DNA of 64,000 nt from Zanthoxylum bungeanum (taxonomy: Eukaryota; Streptophyta; Magnoliopsida; Sapindales; Rutaceae): positions 248,001 through 312,000 of the forward strand of contig SKCR01023809.1 of assembly GCA_019454045.1 (NCBI GenBank), given 5' to 3'. Numbering within the stretch: position 1 is the stretch's first letter; each line of letters starts with the position of its first letter. The notes beneath the pieces were generated by a model. It saw nothing but the letters and a program-made list of their open reading frames with translations, was not told where the DNA came from and did not search any database. Shown one piece after another: positions 33,962 through 45,152 of this stretch. The position numbers and the translations under genes were made by a program.

Positions 33962-36134
33962 TGTAGGACACAGAAATCGGTGACGTTGTTCTAGGCTCGC
34001 GGCCTAGTCTGGAGTACGGAATTGCCCACGGAGGAACTAAACGGAGAATAATGGAGTCGCCACCCAGTGTGAACTGGGACAAAGATTTAAGGCAGCACTC
34101 ACCCCTCGCAAGGGAAGACCTCAAACCATTGGGTTCGGAATGGTCCCTTACTTATGCCACTTGTAATGAACGGATTTGTGCAATAATTTAACCAAGTCTA
34201 CGCAACATATATTCCTAAGAGTATTCTATTTCTACGTTCACGTGCATGAAAATAAAACCTATATCTAATTTTCCATGCTTTAAAAGTAAGTCATCATAAC
34301 GGCAAACACACGACAACACATAATAATCTCATGAACATGTTGAATTATCAAACATGAAAAAATAAATAACAACCAAAACATAAACGTATATTAAACTCCT
34401 AATGCGAAAGCAAATAAATAAATCATGCATAAATAAATAACATAATCGTACATAAAATAAATAACATGATAAACTAAATCATGCTAAATAATCTATTAGA
34501 CTAAATCATGCTCGAACACAAGGTTGGATGAGACGAAATATGTGTGTCTCTCAAGTGGTACGTGGAGTTGTATCCCGAGTGCAGACCGTAATACCGTCCA
34601 TTCGAATTCGGCTACGGAATTTACGTCCGGATTTCCATCCGATATAACGCAAGAGATAACACATATTTCGTTCATCCGGAAATCACATCATTCACCAATC
34701 CACAATACTCATGCGAAATAAAGTAATAAATAAATAAAAAAAAATAAAGGATAATAAAAGGGGTGCCCTCAGGTCTAACCTCTTAAGTCGTCTCTCGGAA
34801 GCGCGTTACACGGCCGTCGGAAGGGTTGAGGTTCTGCAACTCATCTGGTTCACTGTTTCAACGTTTTCCTTCGCTATTTTGTTGTTTGGGCTGCTGTTTT
34901 ACGGCTGTTTCTCCTCACGGTTTTGGCTTACTATTTTACGGTAATGTGGGACTGTTTTGAGGTGATTTTTACGGTAATGGGGGTGGTTTTCTGGACAGTT
35001 TTCGGTAGTCAGAAAGCAGTTTCACTGGTTAGATTTTTGGTGATTTAAGTGCAGTTTTTAGGGACTGTATACGGCAGTTTTCTTGATGCAGTTCAGGGCG
35101 GTTTGGAGGCAGTTTTTGTGTGCATGAAGGAGGGATGAATGAAGGCTAATTAGGCGTTAAGTGGCTGAATGTTTGTTGCATTTAGGGATGTGGTGAAGGC
35201 TTATGCACTGAATTGGTGAGGTATGAGGGCTGATTGGATGAGGGGTACGTGAGTGAGGTTGAAGGCAGGTGGTGTTGAATGGGGCAATGTGTGTTGGCTG
35301 TGGGTACGTGAAAACTCTTTGTACGTGAGGGCTATATGGCTATTTGCATGAGTGGGTGATGTGTCGATGCATGAAGGAATGAGTGCAGTTTGACGTGAAT
35401 GGCTTATGCGTGAGGCAGTTTGAGTGATGAAGGGGCAGGTTTTGTTTTCTTTTGTTTGTTTGATAGTTGCCGTGTGAAGGAGAGATCCAAGGGAGATGCT
35501 TTAGGGTTTTTTTTTGTGTTTTCGTGAGAATGAGCTAGGGTCCAAGGGTTTGGCTTGTGTTTTCTTTTATAGGAGAGGGTTGGGGTTATCCTTGTATAGG
35601 TAGTGAAAGAATATTATAATTATGGGGGGAATATTTAATTTGTGTATCATAAGGAAATGATATCTTTAATTATGGAGGTAATTTGTTTTAGTTAGGAAGA
35701 TGATTATTGGCATTTGATTTCATTTCATTTAGTTTAGGCATGTGATTTAATTAGGAATGTGATTTATGAGATTTGATTTGATTTATTTAATTTAGAAATG
35801 AGATTTGTTTTGATTTAATTGGATTTGATTTAATTTAATTTGATTTAATTTAATTTTTGACATGTGTTTTAAATGTTTTAATTATTATTGGATGTGATTT
35901 AATGGGCTTGGGCTAGGTGGGCCTGTGACTTTGGTTTTGGGCTAGGGATGTGTTTTAAAACAGAGGTCCAACAAGCAAACCCGAAGCTAAACAAGTGAAT
36001 TAAATCCAATAAGATGTCAATTCAAGACACATCCATTCCGACGTCTGTTTCCCGCGACTTCCACAATTTAAAGAGGTAGTGTCTCCATGTGAGACTCATC
36101 ATCGGGACTTACATGCAAAAATGTAGTGCCTACA
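33962..36134 (-). repeat. Tat-like LTR 2 (middle, shared)
   Basis: TGTAGGACACAG to GTGCCTACA, 2.17 kb. It is bordered by a PBS on the left and a purine tract on the right, so it serves both units. It lacks the 27-29-bp duplication found in LTRs 1 and 3 (single copy near 35920). TATA box TATAAAAG on the minus strand at 35574-35581. Confidence 0.9.
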
Positions 36135-36289
36135 CTCGCCCCCACTTTGATGGGACTTGAGCAGTGTGTGACAATGACAATCATATCAAAGTTATGCAAT
36201 GCATTTGTACTTACCTGGCTCGCCAGCTGCCACCTGACTTGCTTGCTGCTTCGAACTGAGTTGATCTGGTGGTCCATTTTCGAATTGTG

Positions 36290-36845
36290 CTTCATTTTTA
36301 GAGCGTCATTTTCCGCATCTGTTGTGTGTGCTCCATTTTTGGAGCGCCATTTTCGGCATCTGTTGTGTGTGCTCCATTTTGGAGCGTCATTTTTGGCATA
36401 TGTCGTGTGTGCTCCTTTTTAGAGCGCCATTTTCGGCATCTGTCGTGTGTGCTCCATTTTGGAGCGCCATTTTCGGCATCTGTCGTGTGTGCTCCAATTT
36501 GGAGCACCATTTTTGGCATCTGTAGTGTGTGCTCCATTTTGGAGCGCCATTTTCGGAATCTGTTGTGAGTGCTCCATTTTGGTGCGCCATTTTCGGCATC
36601 TACAGTGTGTGCTGCAATTTGGAGCGCAATTTTCGACATATGTTGTGTGTGCTCCATTTTGGAGAGCCATTTTCGGCATCTGTTGTGTGTGCTCCATTTT
36701 GGAGCGTCATTTTCGGCATCTGCCGTGTGTACTCTATTTTGGAGCGCCATTTTCGGCATCTGCCATGTGTTCTCCATTTTAGAGGGCCATTTTCGGCATC
36801 TGTCGTGTGTGCTGCATTTTGGAGCGCCATTTTCGGCATTTGTTG
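36290..36845. repeat. 40-bp minisatellite, about 14 units, Tat-like copy 2
   Basis: Same unit and phase as in copy 1. Individual variants (for example TTTTTGGCATATG near 36393) are not shared at the same positions. Confidence 0.96.
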
Positions 36846-37254
36846 TGGTCCATTTCTGATCCGTGATGTGCGAGAATGTGACTCATTTTTGAACCGTTAC
36901 TTGATGAGATGGTCTTCGTCACTACAAACCTGCGAATACAAAACAAAAATTGCATGTATGTGATATGTATGCAAGTATGCATGGATATGTTTCCTTGGTG
37001 CCATTTGCCTGTCTTTTGTCGCCCCCTGGGCCTGCTCATAGTTCCTTTCTGTCGATTCTCTCTTGGTGATTGCTCAGTTTCCTTTAGTCTCATTTCTCAA
37101 GTTCTCGATAAATCCCTTATTCGCGGGGTAGTTGACTGGTCGCCCCCAGACTCGATTTAGCTTTTTGCTCTTCGTTCCTTGCACTCGGCCAAAGTAGATC
37201 ATGTGATGTGACGTTCCAAAACTGCTGATGATCTGGGCCGCGACCCTGGGACTC

Positions 37255-37850
37255 ATCCCCAAAACTGATACCGATGCTGATATGGGCCTCAACCCTGGGC
37301 CTCGCCCCCAAACTGATACTGATGCGGGCCTCGCCCAAAAACTGATACTGATGTGGGCCTCGCCCTAGACTGGTATTGATGTGGGCCTCGTCCCCAGACA
37401 GATACCGATGCGGGCCTCGCCCCAGACTGATACTGATGCGGGCCTCGCCCCCAAACTGATACTGATGTGGGCCTCGCCCTAGACTGATACTGATGTGGGC
37501 CTTGCCCCCAGACTGATACCCATGTGGGCCTCGCCCTCAGACTGATACTGATGCGGGCCTCGCCCCCAAACCGATACCGATGTGGGCCTCGCCCCAGACT
37601 GATACTGATGTGGGCCTCGCCCCAGACTGATACTGATGTGCCTTGCCCCCAGACTGATACCGATGTGGGCCTCGCCCTCAGACTGATACTGATGCGGGCC
37701 TCGACCCCAAACCGACACTGATGTGGACCTCGCCCCCAGATTGATACTTATGTGGGCCTCGCCCCCAAACTGATAGTCATGTGGGCCTCGCCCCAGACTG
37801 ATACTGATGTGGGCCTCGCCCCCAGATTGAACTTATGTGGGCCTTGCCCC
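37255..37850. repeat. 28-30-bp minisatellite, about 20 units, Tat-like copy 2
   Basis: Same unit as at 31330-31990, with the GGGCCTCGCCC core in most units. One unit near 37640 is shortened. Confidence 0.96.
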
Positions 37851-39757
37851 ATGCTCCATTTTCAAGATTGATTTTGATGTGATGGCGCATATCAACATGT
37901 TGTATTGCCTCTCACGAGATAGTCCTAATAGCTAAACATATTTTCGTCCTCAACGGATGCTTGGCATCGAAACCAAAGAACCTTCAAAGTACTTAATATA
38001 CTTAAATCCGACTGTTTGAGCGCGTGATCTGAACTAGACTCCTAGTGTGTGTGTGCCAAGGCTCTGTCGCAACTTAATTCATAAGTAACCCAACTCGATG
38101 ATTTTGTCTTGGAGAATTGGATCGGTGGGTCTAACCAACCTAGATGTTTTGATCATACTCTGTGATTACTTCTTCGTACTCAACATGATATGGTTTTCTT
38201 CTTTCTTTCTTTCGTCTCTTTCTTTTTTTTTTCTTTTGAACTTTTTTTTTCTTTCTTTCTCTTTTTCCGACACACCTACCCTTTAAGGTAGCATTTCTCC
38301 TCATGGTGGTCCTAATACTCGCCCATGGGTAGCTTCACGCTTATCGGTTATAGGTGGTCTATTTTTTCTTTTTCTTTTCAGAGACTTTTCTTCGTTTCGA
38401 ACCATATCATATATCGTAGCATAAGTAAACCAGGATGGACATCCAGGCAAATGATCATTCACTGATCCGCCATCCCTTCAACTAGTCATCTTGCCGACCA
38501 CTTAGGCTTCCAATGCTAAGATCCCGTAATTAATTGCTCGTGAGCCTAGCCGAGATCAACTACTCAAAATATCAAATGAGAGTACATCTCGCACTTATCA
38601 TTTATAAGGTTCACCCCAAAGCAAATAATGTCATCACCGGACTTATGCCTATCTATTAGGGACTAAAAATAAATAATTTTTTTTTTCTTTTTTTTTTTTT
38701 TTTTCTTTTTTTTTTTTTTTCTGAAGGCCCCCCAATGGTCTTTCTATCATTGCCGTAAAGTTTTATGTTTCTCGGCTTCCCTTTCCCGATATCCATGTTT
38801 GCTAAACTCTTTTTGACAAATCTTTCTTTCTTCTCCAACCCAATGGATATCTATGATGGCTTTTAAGAAACATGGTTAACATGATGCGTGTATGCATAAT
38901 ATGCATGAGATGCGTACGATGTATGGAATATATAAGTCAGCCCATTATCATTTTAAAGAATTCAATCATACTATTGCGCGGTGCAAACTTGTCGCAGTTG
39001 AAAAAGGCCCAACAGGTTTACACTTTTGCGATAACATGGCTAAACAACTTCAAATGGTAAGAGGCCTAAACGCAAAATAGCCCATCGGCATTTTAGAAGA
39101 TTTTGGCCCGATTTCCATAAAGCACGGACTCATCCCAGTTTAAATGGCCCAACAAGCCCATACCTCATGACAAAAAGTCCAACTGTATCCAAATGACGAT
39201 GGTCCTAAACGCAAGCATAACAGAATAGTTTCTATTGGTCCTACAACTACAGTTCATGTGCGGGTTTATAGGGGTATAGACAAAGGCTCTCTCGTCGGCG
39301 AAGGATTGCCCACAACTAGGACTCCCCACTCAAAGGTTCAAGCGACCAAGTTAGCGCACCTTTTTTATACGCTAAGGTACGTGCCAACGAGTTATGGTGT
39401 GTGACTAACTGTCAAATGGACTTCCTATTGTAAATTCCCCAGTGGGAGGGTGGATCGAACTCTCTTAAATACCCAAACCTCTTAGGCTCTTATCGCCTTG
39501 GTGACAGTAATAAACAACAAGTCCTCCAAATTAGTCTGTCAAAGTGAGTTGCGGGTAATGATTATTTAGGTGCCTTCACAGCTTTTCCTTATAGAGGTAA
39601 TGAATGAAGGAAGACACCAAACCATTACCTAGCCTTAATAATGCCTTTGATTAAACCTCTTTCAACCCACAGTAGACATGGTCGACTAATAGCAAAATCC
39701 AAACATTACAAGACATTATTTCGGGGCCGATTCTCTATCCCAGTGGAGTCGCTAGAC

Positions 39758-41954
39758 TGTAGGTCACAGAAATCGGCGACGTTGTTCTAGGCTCACGGCC
39801 TAGTCGGGAGTACGGAATTGCCCACGGAGGAACTAAACCGGAGAATGATGGAGTCGCCACCCAGTGTGAACTGGGACAAAGATTTAAGGCCGCACTCACC
39901 CCTCGCAAGGGAAGACCTCAAACCATTGGGTTTAGAATGGTCCCTTACTTATGCCACTTGTAATGAACGGATTTGTGCAATAATTTAACCAAGTCTACGC
40001 AACATATATTCCTAAGAGTATTCTATTTCTACGTTCACGTGCATGAAAATAAAACCTATATCTAAGTTTGAATGGTTTAAAAGTAAGTCATCATAACGGC
40101 AAACACATGACAACAGACAATAATCTCATGAACATGTTGAATTATCAAACACGAAAAAATAAATAACAACCTAAAGATAAACGTATATTAAACTCCTAAT
40201 GTGAAAGCACATAACTAAATCATGCATAAAGAAATAACATAATCATACTTAAAAATAAATAACATGCTAAACTAAATCATGCTAAATAATCTACTAGACT
40301 AAATCATGCTCGAACACAAGGTTGGATGAGACGAAATATGTGTGTCTCTCAAGTGGTACGTGGAGTTGTATCCCGAGTGCAGATCGTAATACCGTCCATT
40401 CGGATTCGGCTACGGAATTTACGTCCGGGTTTCCATCCGATATACCGCAAGAGAGAACATATATTCCGTTCATCCGGAAATCACATCAAGCACCAATCCA
40501 CAATACTCATGCGAAATAAATTAATAAAATAAATAAAAAATAAAGGATAATAAAAGGGGTTCCCTCAGGTCTAACCTCTTAAGTCGTCTCTCGGAAGCGT
40601 GTTACACGTCCGTCGTAAGGGTTGAGGTTCCGCAACTCCTCCAATTCAATGGTTCAACGTTTTCCTTTGCTATTTCACTGTTTCGGCTGCTATTTTACGG
40701 CTGTTTCTGGTCACGGTTTTGGCTTACTATTTTGTGGTAATGTGGGACTGTTTTGAGGTGATTTTTGCGGTAATGGGGGTGGTTTTCTGGACATTTTTCG
40801 GTAGTCAGAAAGTAGTTTCACTGGGCAGATTTTGGGTGATTTAAGTGCAGTTTTTAGGGACTGTATGCGGTAGTTTTCTGGATGCAGTTCAGGGCGATTT
40901 GGAGGCATTTTTTGTGTGCGTGAAGGAGGGCTGAATGAAGGATAATTAGGCGTGAAGTGGCTGAATGTTTGTGGCATTTAGGGACATGGTGAAGGCTTAT
41001 GCGCTGAATTGGTGAGGTGTGAGGGCTGATTGGATGAGCGGTACGTGAATGAGGTTGAAGGCAGGTGGCGTTGAATGGGGGAATGTGTGTTGGCTGTGGG
41101 TGCGTGAAGGCTCTTGGTACGTGAGGGCTATATGGCTGTTTGCATGAGTGGGTGATGTGTCGATGCGTGAAGGAATGAGTGCAGTTTGACGTGAATGGCT
41201 TATACGTGAGGCAGTTTGAGTGATGAAGGGGCAGGTTTTTTTTCTTTTGTTTGTTTGAGAGTTGCCGAGTGAATGAGAGATCCAAGAGAGATGCTTTAGG
41301 GTTTCTTTTTGTGTTTTCGTGAGAATGAGCTAGGGTCCAAGGGTTTGGCTTGTGTTTTCATTTATAGGAGAGGGTTGGGTCTTGTATAGGTAGGGAAAGA
41401 ATATTGTAATTATGGGGGGAATATTTAATTTGTGTATCATGAGGAAATGATATCTTTAATTAGGGAGGTAATTTGTTTTAGTTAGGAAGATGATTATTGG
41501 GATTTGATTTCAATTCATTTAGTTTAGGCATGTGATTTAATTAGGAATGTGATTTATGATATTTGATTTGATTTATTTAATTTAGGAATGAGATTTGTTT
41601 GGATTTAATTGGATTTGATTTAATTTAATTTTTATTTAATTTACTTTTTGACATGTGTTTTAAATGTTTTAATTATTATTGGATGTGATTTAATGGGCTT
41701 GGGCTAGGTGGGCGTGTGCCTTTGGTTTTGGGCTAGGTGGGAGTATGGCTTTGGTTTTGGGCTAGGGATGTGTTTTAAAACAGAGGTCCAACAAGTAAAC
41801 CTGAAGCTAAACAAACGAATTAAATCCAATAAGATGTCAATTCCTGACTCTTCCCTTCCGACGTCTGTTTCCCGCGACTTCCACAATTTAAAGAGGTAGT
41901 GTCTCCATGTGAGACTCATCATCGGGACTTACATGCAAAAATGCAGTGCCTACA
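39758..41954 (-). repeat. Tat-like LTR 3 (5' LTR of the right unit)
   Basis: TGTAGGTCACAG to GTGCCTACA, 2.20 kb, followed by the duplication ACGGG. It carries the same 27-29-bp tandem duplication as LTR 1 (about 41700-41760). TATA box TATAAATG on the minus strand at 41359-41366. Confidence 0.9.
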
Positions 41955-42960
41955 ACGGGTATTTGAAAAGGAATTGTCCTAAATACCTCGCTGAGCTGAA
42001 GGAGAAAATGGATACAGGAAAATATGATTTACTCGTTATCGAATCTCTATTATTGGAGGATGATAAATCCGCCTAGATTGTTGATTATGGAGCCACTAAC
42101 CATATTTGTTCTTCTTTGCAGCTACTTACTCATGGAGGGACCTTGCTGAAGGTGACTACACCATGAGGGTCGGGACATGGGATGCCGTTTTAGCAAGAGC
42201 ATAGGGAGTATCCAGTTTAAATTTTTCAAATAATAGTTATTTAAATTTGAACAATGTGTTATTCATTCCTGGTTTTCGCAGGAATTTGATTTATGTTTCT
42301 AAACTTTTAGATGATGGTTATTTAGTTTCTTTTAATAGCAATTTGGTTATAATTGGTAGAAATGGATTAACCATTTGCACAAGACACTCAGAAAATAACT
42401 TGTATGTGTTAAGACCGTTAACACATAGGTAACTGCTCAACGTTGAAATATTTAAGGCTGAGAAACCTAAAACTAAACGGGTAAAGATTTCTCATGATGA
42501 CACATATCTGTGGCATCTTAGACTTGGTCATATCAGCCTTGACCGAGTAGATAGGTGGATAAAGAACGGAGCCTTAAACCAGTTAAAGCTCAGAACTTTA
42601 CCAGTGTACGAATCCTATTTAGAAGGAAAAATGACCAAGAGATCTTTTACTGGAAAATGTATAAGAGCCAGTCAACCACTTGAATGTAAAAGCTCGGGGT
42701 GGTTATGAATACTTCATCACATTTATTGATGATTATTTGAGATATGGGTATGTTTACCTAATGCCGCACAAGTCAGATACTTTTGAAAAATTCAAAGAGT
42801 ATCGTACTGAGGTTGAGAACCAATTAGGAAAAATAATCAAAACTCTACGATCAGATCGTGGAGGAGAATACCTTGACAGAGATTTCGAGGAATTATTGGT
42901 TGAGCATGGGATAGTATCCTAGCTCACAGAGACTGGAACACCACAGCAAAATGGTGTTGC
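41955..42960 (+). pseudogene. pol: B copy 1 gag end, protease and integrase, degenerate
   Basis: It resumes after the Tat-like insertion in the zinc knuckle (YLKRNCPKYLAELK). A TAG at 42074-42076 replaces the usual Trp before the protease site. The site itself is DYGATNHIC, with Tyr where Ser or Thr is required. The pre-integrase finger shows WHLRLGHISLDR. The integrase core lacks the block with its first Asp through a deletion near 42675. It keeps FIDDYLRYGY and TLRSDRGGEYL, then stops at 42920-42922. It cannot be functional. Confidence 0.88.
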
Positions 42961-45130
42961 AGAAAGGAGAAATCGGACCCTACTAGATATGATGAGATCT
43001 ATGTTTAGTTATAGCTCACTACTTAATTCGTTCATGGGATATGCGTTAAAAAATGCAATGCATATCCTTAATGTAGTTCCATCTAAGTCTGTTCCTAAGT
43101 CTCCCTTAGAGTTATGGAGTGGTTGTAAAACTAGTTTTTGACATTTCCACATATTTGGATGTCCAGCAAATGTGCTGAAGAATAAGACTACAAAGTTGGA
43201 GCCACGTTCTCAGGTGTGCCTATTTGTAGGCTATCCTAAGGAGACTAGGGGTGGATTCTTCTATAGCCCTGAATATAACAAAGTGTTTGTATCGACAAAT
43301 GCTATGTTTCTAGAAAATGACTATATGAGGGAGTTCAAACTTCGAAGTAAAGTGTTACTCGAGGAGTTACTTGCTGGTTCGACCAATACACCATCGTCAA
43401 GGACAATTGATAAATACATAACACCTTTGACATCTGAGCGTCAGATGCAAGCTCATCAGAATGATCTACCACATAGACGTAGTGGGAAGGTTGTACGACA
43501 ACATGATCACTATCTTGGAGTTGGAGAGGCACAAGTTGTCGCATTCAACGATGGTATAGATGATCCATTAACATATCGTAGTGCAATGGATGATTCTAAT
43601 AAAGAGGAATGGCTCAAAGCCATAAACCTAGAGATGCAGTATATGTACTCCAACTCAGTCTGGGGACTTGTAGACCATCCTGATCGAGTGAAACCCATAG
43701 GTTTCAAGTGGATCTACAAGAGGAAGAGGGGAGCAGTTGGGAAGGTACAGACCTTCAAGGCTAGGCTAGTGGCCAAGGGTTATACCTAGAAAGAGGGAGT
43801 TGACTATGAGAAAACTTTCTCATCAGTTGCCATTCTAAAATCCATCTGCACTCTTTTGTCCATTGCCGTATATTGTGACTATGAGATTTGGCAAATGGAC
43901 GTCAAGACTGCATTCTTGAATGGAAATCTTGATGAGAGTATCTATATGGTACAACCAGAGGGGTTCATAGCCCAAGGTCAAGAGCAAACATTTTGCAAGC
44001 TGCAAAGGTCCATTTATGGACTTAAGCATGCATCTCTATCTTGGAATATAAGATTTGATACCACGATCAAGTCTTATGACTTAGAGTATAATGTTGATGA
44101 GCTTTGTGTATACAAGCGCGTCATTGACGGGAAGGTGGTTTTTCTTGTTTTATACATCAATGATATTTTACTCATTGGGAATGATGTAAAGATATTATCG
44201 GACATGAAAACATGGCTAACTAACCAATTCCAAATGAAATGTTTAGGAGAGGCCAGTTATGTTATAGGGATTCAGATATTTCGTGATCGCAAGAAATGAT
44301 TGTTAGTTATGACTCAGGCATCCTATATCGACAAGATCCTTTTCCGATTTGGGATGCAGAATTCCAAGAAAGGTAATATGCCTTATCGGCATGGAATTCA
44401 TTTGTCAAAGGAACAGTCTCCTAAAATACCTCAATATGTTGAGGAAATGAGACATATCCCATATGCCTTAGCAGTTGTTATTCTCATGTATGCTATGTTA
44501 TGCACGGGACCGGACATCTATTTTGCAGTGGGAGTAGTCAGTAGGTTTCAGTCTAACCTAGGATTGGATCATTGGGTGGCTGTGAAACACATTCTCAAGT
44601 ATCTTAAGAGGACGAGAGATTATATGCTTGTTTATTCTGGTGAGGATATGATCTTGAGGGGATATATGACTTTGATTTTCAGAAAGATTTCGATAATAGG
44701 AAATCAACATCTAAATCAGTGTTTACCCTAGGTGGTGGGGCTATAGTATGGCGGAGTATAAATCAATCTTGCATTGCTGACTCCACCATTGAGGCTGAAT
44801 ATGTAGCAGCTTGTGAAGCAGTTAAGGAAGTAGTCTGGCTCTGTAAATTCTTGGGAGATCTGGAAGTTGTTCCAGATAAGGATAAACCACTCACACTTTA
44901 TTGCGGTAATAATGGTATAATGGTAAATTCAAAAGAACCAAGAAGCCATAAGAGATGAAAGAATATTGAGAGGAAATATCATCTCATCATGGAGATAGTG
45001 CAGAGATGAGACGTTACTGTCACAAAGATTGCATCTGCAGAGAACCTGGTTGATCCGTTTACAAAGACCTTGTCATTTAAAGTGTTTGAAGGTCACCTAG
45101 ATGGTCTAAGATTACGTGACATGTCTCATT
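42961..45130 (+). pseudogene. pol: B copy 1 integrase end, reverse transcriptase and RNase H, degenerate
   Basis: [16 protein letters not shown] ends the integrase core. From 43172 the frame is open to a TAG at 43787-43789, covering VGYPKETRGGFFYSP and VKPIGFKWIYKRKR. The RT then shows QMDVKTAFLNGNLDESIYM and SIYGLKHASLSW. The catalytic box is YIND (44152-44163) where YVDD is expected, which removes one of the metal-binding acids. A TGA follows near 44297, and a frameshift near 44675. RNase H keeps TIEAEYVAACEAV, but its DNNG motif reads CGNNG, losing an acid. It ends before the purine tract at 45142-45151. Confidence 0.88.
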
Positions 45131-45152
45131 TTCTCTAGTGCAAATGGGAGAT

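Larger units (their letters stand above)
36135..39757 (-). mobile_element. Tat-like internal region 2 (no gag-pol)
   Basis: It is collinear with 30124-33961, but differs by substitutions and indels. It lacks, for example, about 40 bp present near 31050-31090. PBS 39738-39754, purine tracts 38198-38262 and 38678-38722, two minisatellites, and polypurine tract 36136-36148. No coding motif was seen. Confidence 0.85.
27881..41954 (-). mobile_element. 14-kb non-autonomous gypsy (Tat/Ogre-like) composite: LTR-internal-LTR-internal-LTR
   Basis: Three LTRs (27881-30123, 33962-36134, 39758-41954) enclose two internal regions of 3.84 and 3.62 kb. Perfect ACGGG duplications (27876-27880 and 41955-41959) bound the whole block. 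The orientation is minus, because the PBS TGGCGACTCCACTGGGA lies left of the second and third LTRs and purine tracts lie right of the first and second. Neither internal region has any gag, protease, RT or integrase motif, so mobility must have depended on other elements. Tandem repeats near the 3' LTR are known in Ogre/Tat elements. The lineage is inferred from the PBS and these repeats. Confidence 0.88.
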
